14,178 nucleotides of DNA, taken from positions 1-14,178 of the forward strand of contig JAISDP010000161.1 of the NCBI GenBank assembly GCA_031264715.1, read 5' to 3'. The translations under genes were made by a program, and so were the position numbers. Source of the stretch: Bacteroidales bacterium (GTDB lineage: Bacteria; Bacteroidota; Bacteroidia; Bacteroidales; UBA4181). How positions within the stretch are numbered: position 1 is the first letter of the stretch; each line of letters starts with the position of its first letter. Of this stretch, positions 14,171-14,178 are shown one piece after another. The notes under the pieces are model-generated. The model worked only from the letters and a program-made list of their open reading frames with translations. It had not been told where the DNA came from and searched no databases.

Positions 14171-14178
14171 AAAAGGTT

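Overview
The window looks like a Bacteroidota (probably Bacteroidales) chromosome segment. Three things point there. Two upstream regions carry the TTTG / TAnnTTTG promoter pair typical of that phylum. Start codons follow A-rich leaders without a Shine-Dalgarno sequence. The protein families are typical: paired 'GxRNPNLSEK' lipoproteins and an approximately 800-residue MacB/FtsX-type permease. All nine genes I can support lie on the minus strand, so transcription runs from high to low coordinates. No genus can be named from the sequence alone.

Unit A (14040 down to 6520) is a five-gene ABC efflux operon: HlyD/MacA-like adaptor, lipoprotein, LolD/MacB-type ATPase, a second lipoprotein paralogous to the first, and a large MacB/FtsX permease. 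Its upstream region (14064-14170) has a sigma-54-like -24/-12 element and two tandem copies of a putative activator site 21 bp apart. A perfect 28-bp palindrome sits between the second lipoprotein and the permease. A perfect 25-bp-arm hairpin follows the permease.

Unit B (6323 down to 5145) is a single PLP-dependent trans-sulfuration enzyme (cystathionine gamma-synthase/lyase family). It has a near-ideal Bacteroidota housekeeping promoter at 6362-6392.

Unit C (4897 down to 366) is a compact three-gene operon: a glycyl radical enzyme with intact catalytic Cys, Glu and Gly; a secreted TIM-barrel, glycosidase-like protein; and a radical-SAM glycyl-radical activase with two extra Fe-S motifs. 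It has its own promoter (4921-4953) and a probable terminator (298-319). The odd point is the glycyl radical enzyme. It begins with an export-like leader resembling a Tat signal whose second arginine is replaced by glutamate. The family is oxygen sensitive and normally cytoplasmic. Together with the secreted barrel protein this suggests an uncharacterised anaerobic degradation pathway, perhaps for a sugar-like or glycosidic substrate. It is the best candidate here for something undescribed.

The first 365 bases hold no credible gene. They are a cluster of small palindromic, REP-like elements and short tandem repeats. Related hairpins recur between the operons. The other gene-free gaps hold promoters, hairpins and short repeats only; I saw no RNA gene, insertion sequence or CRISPR array.
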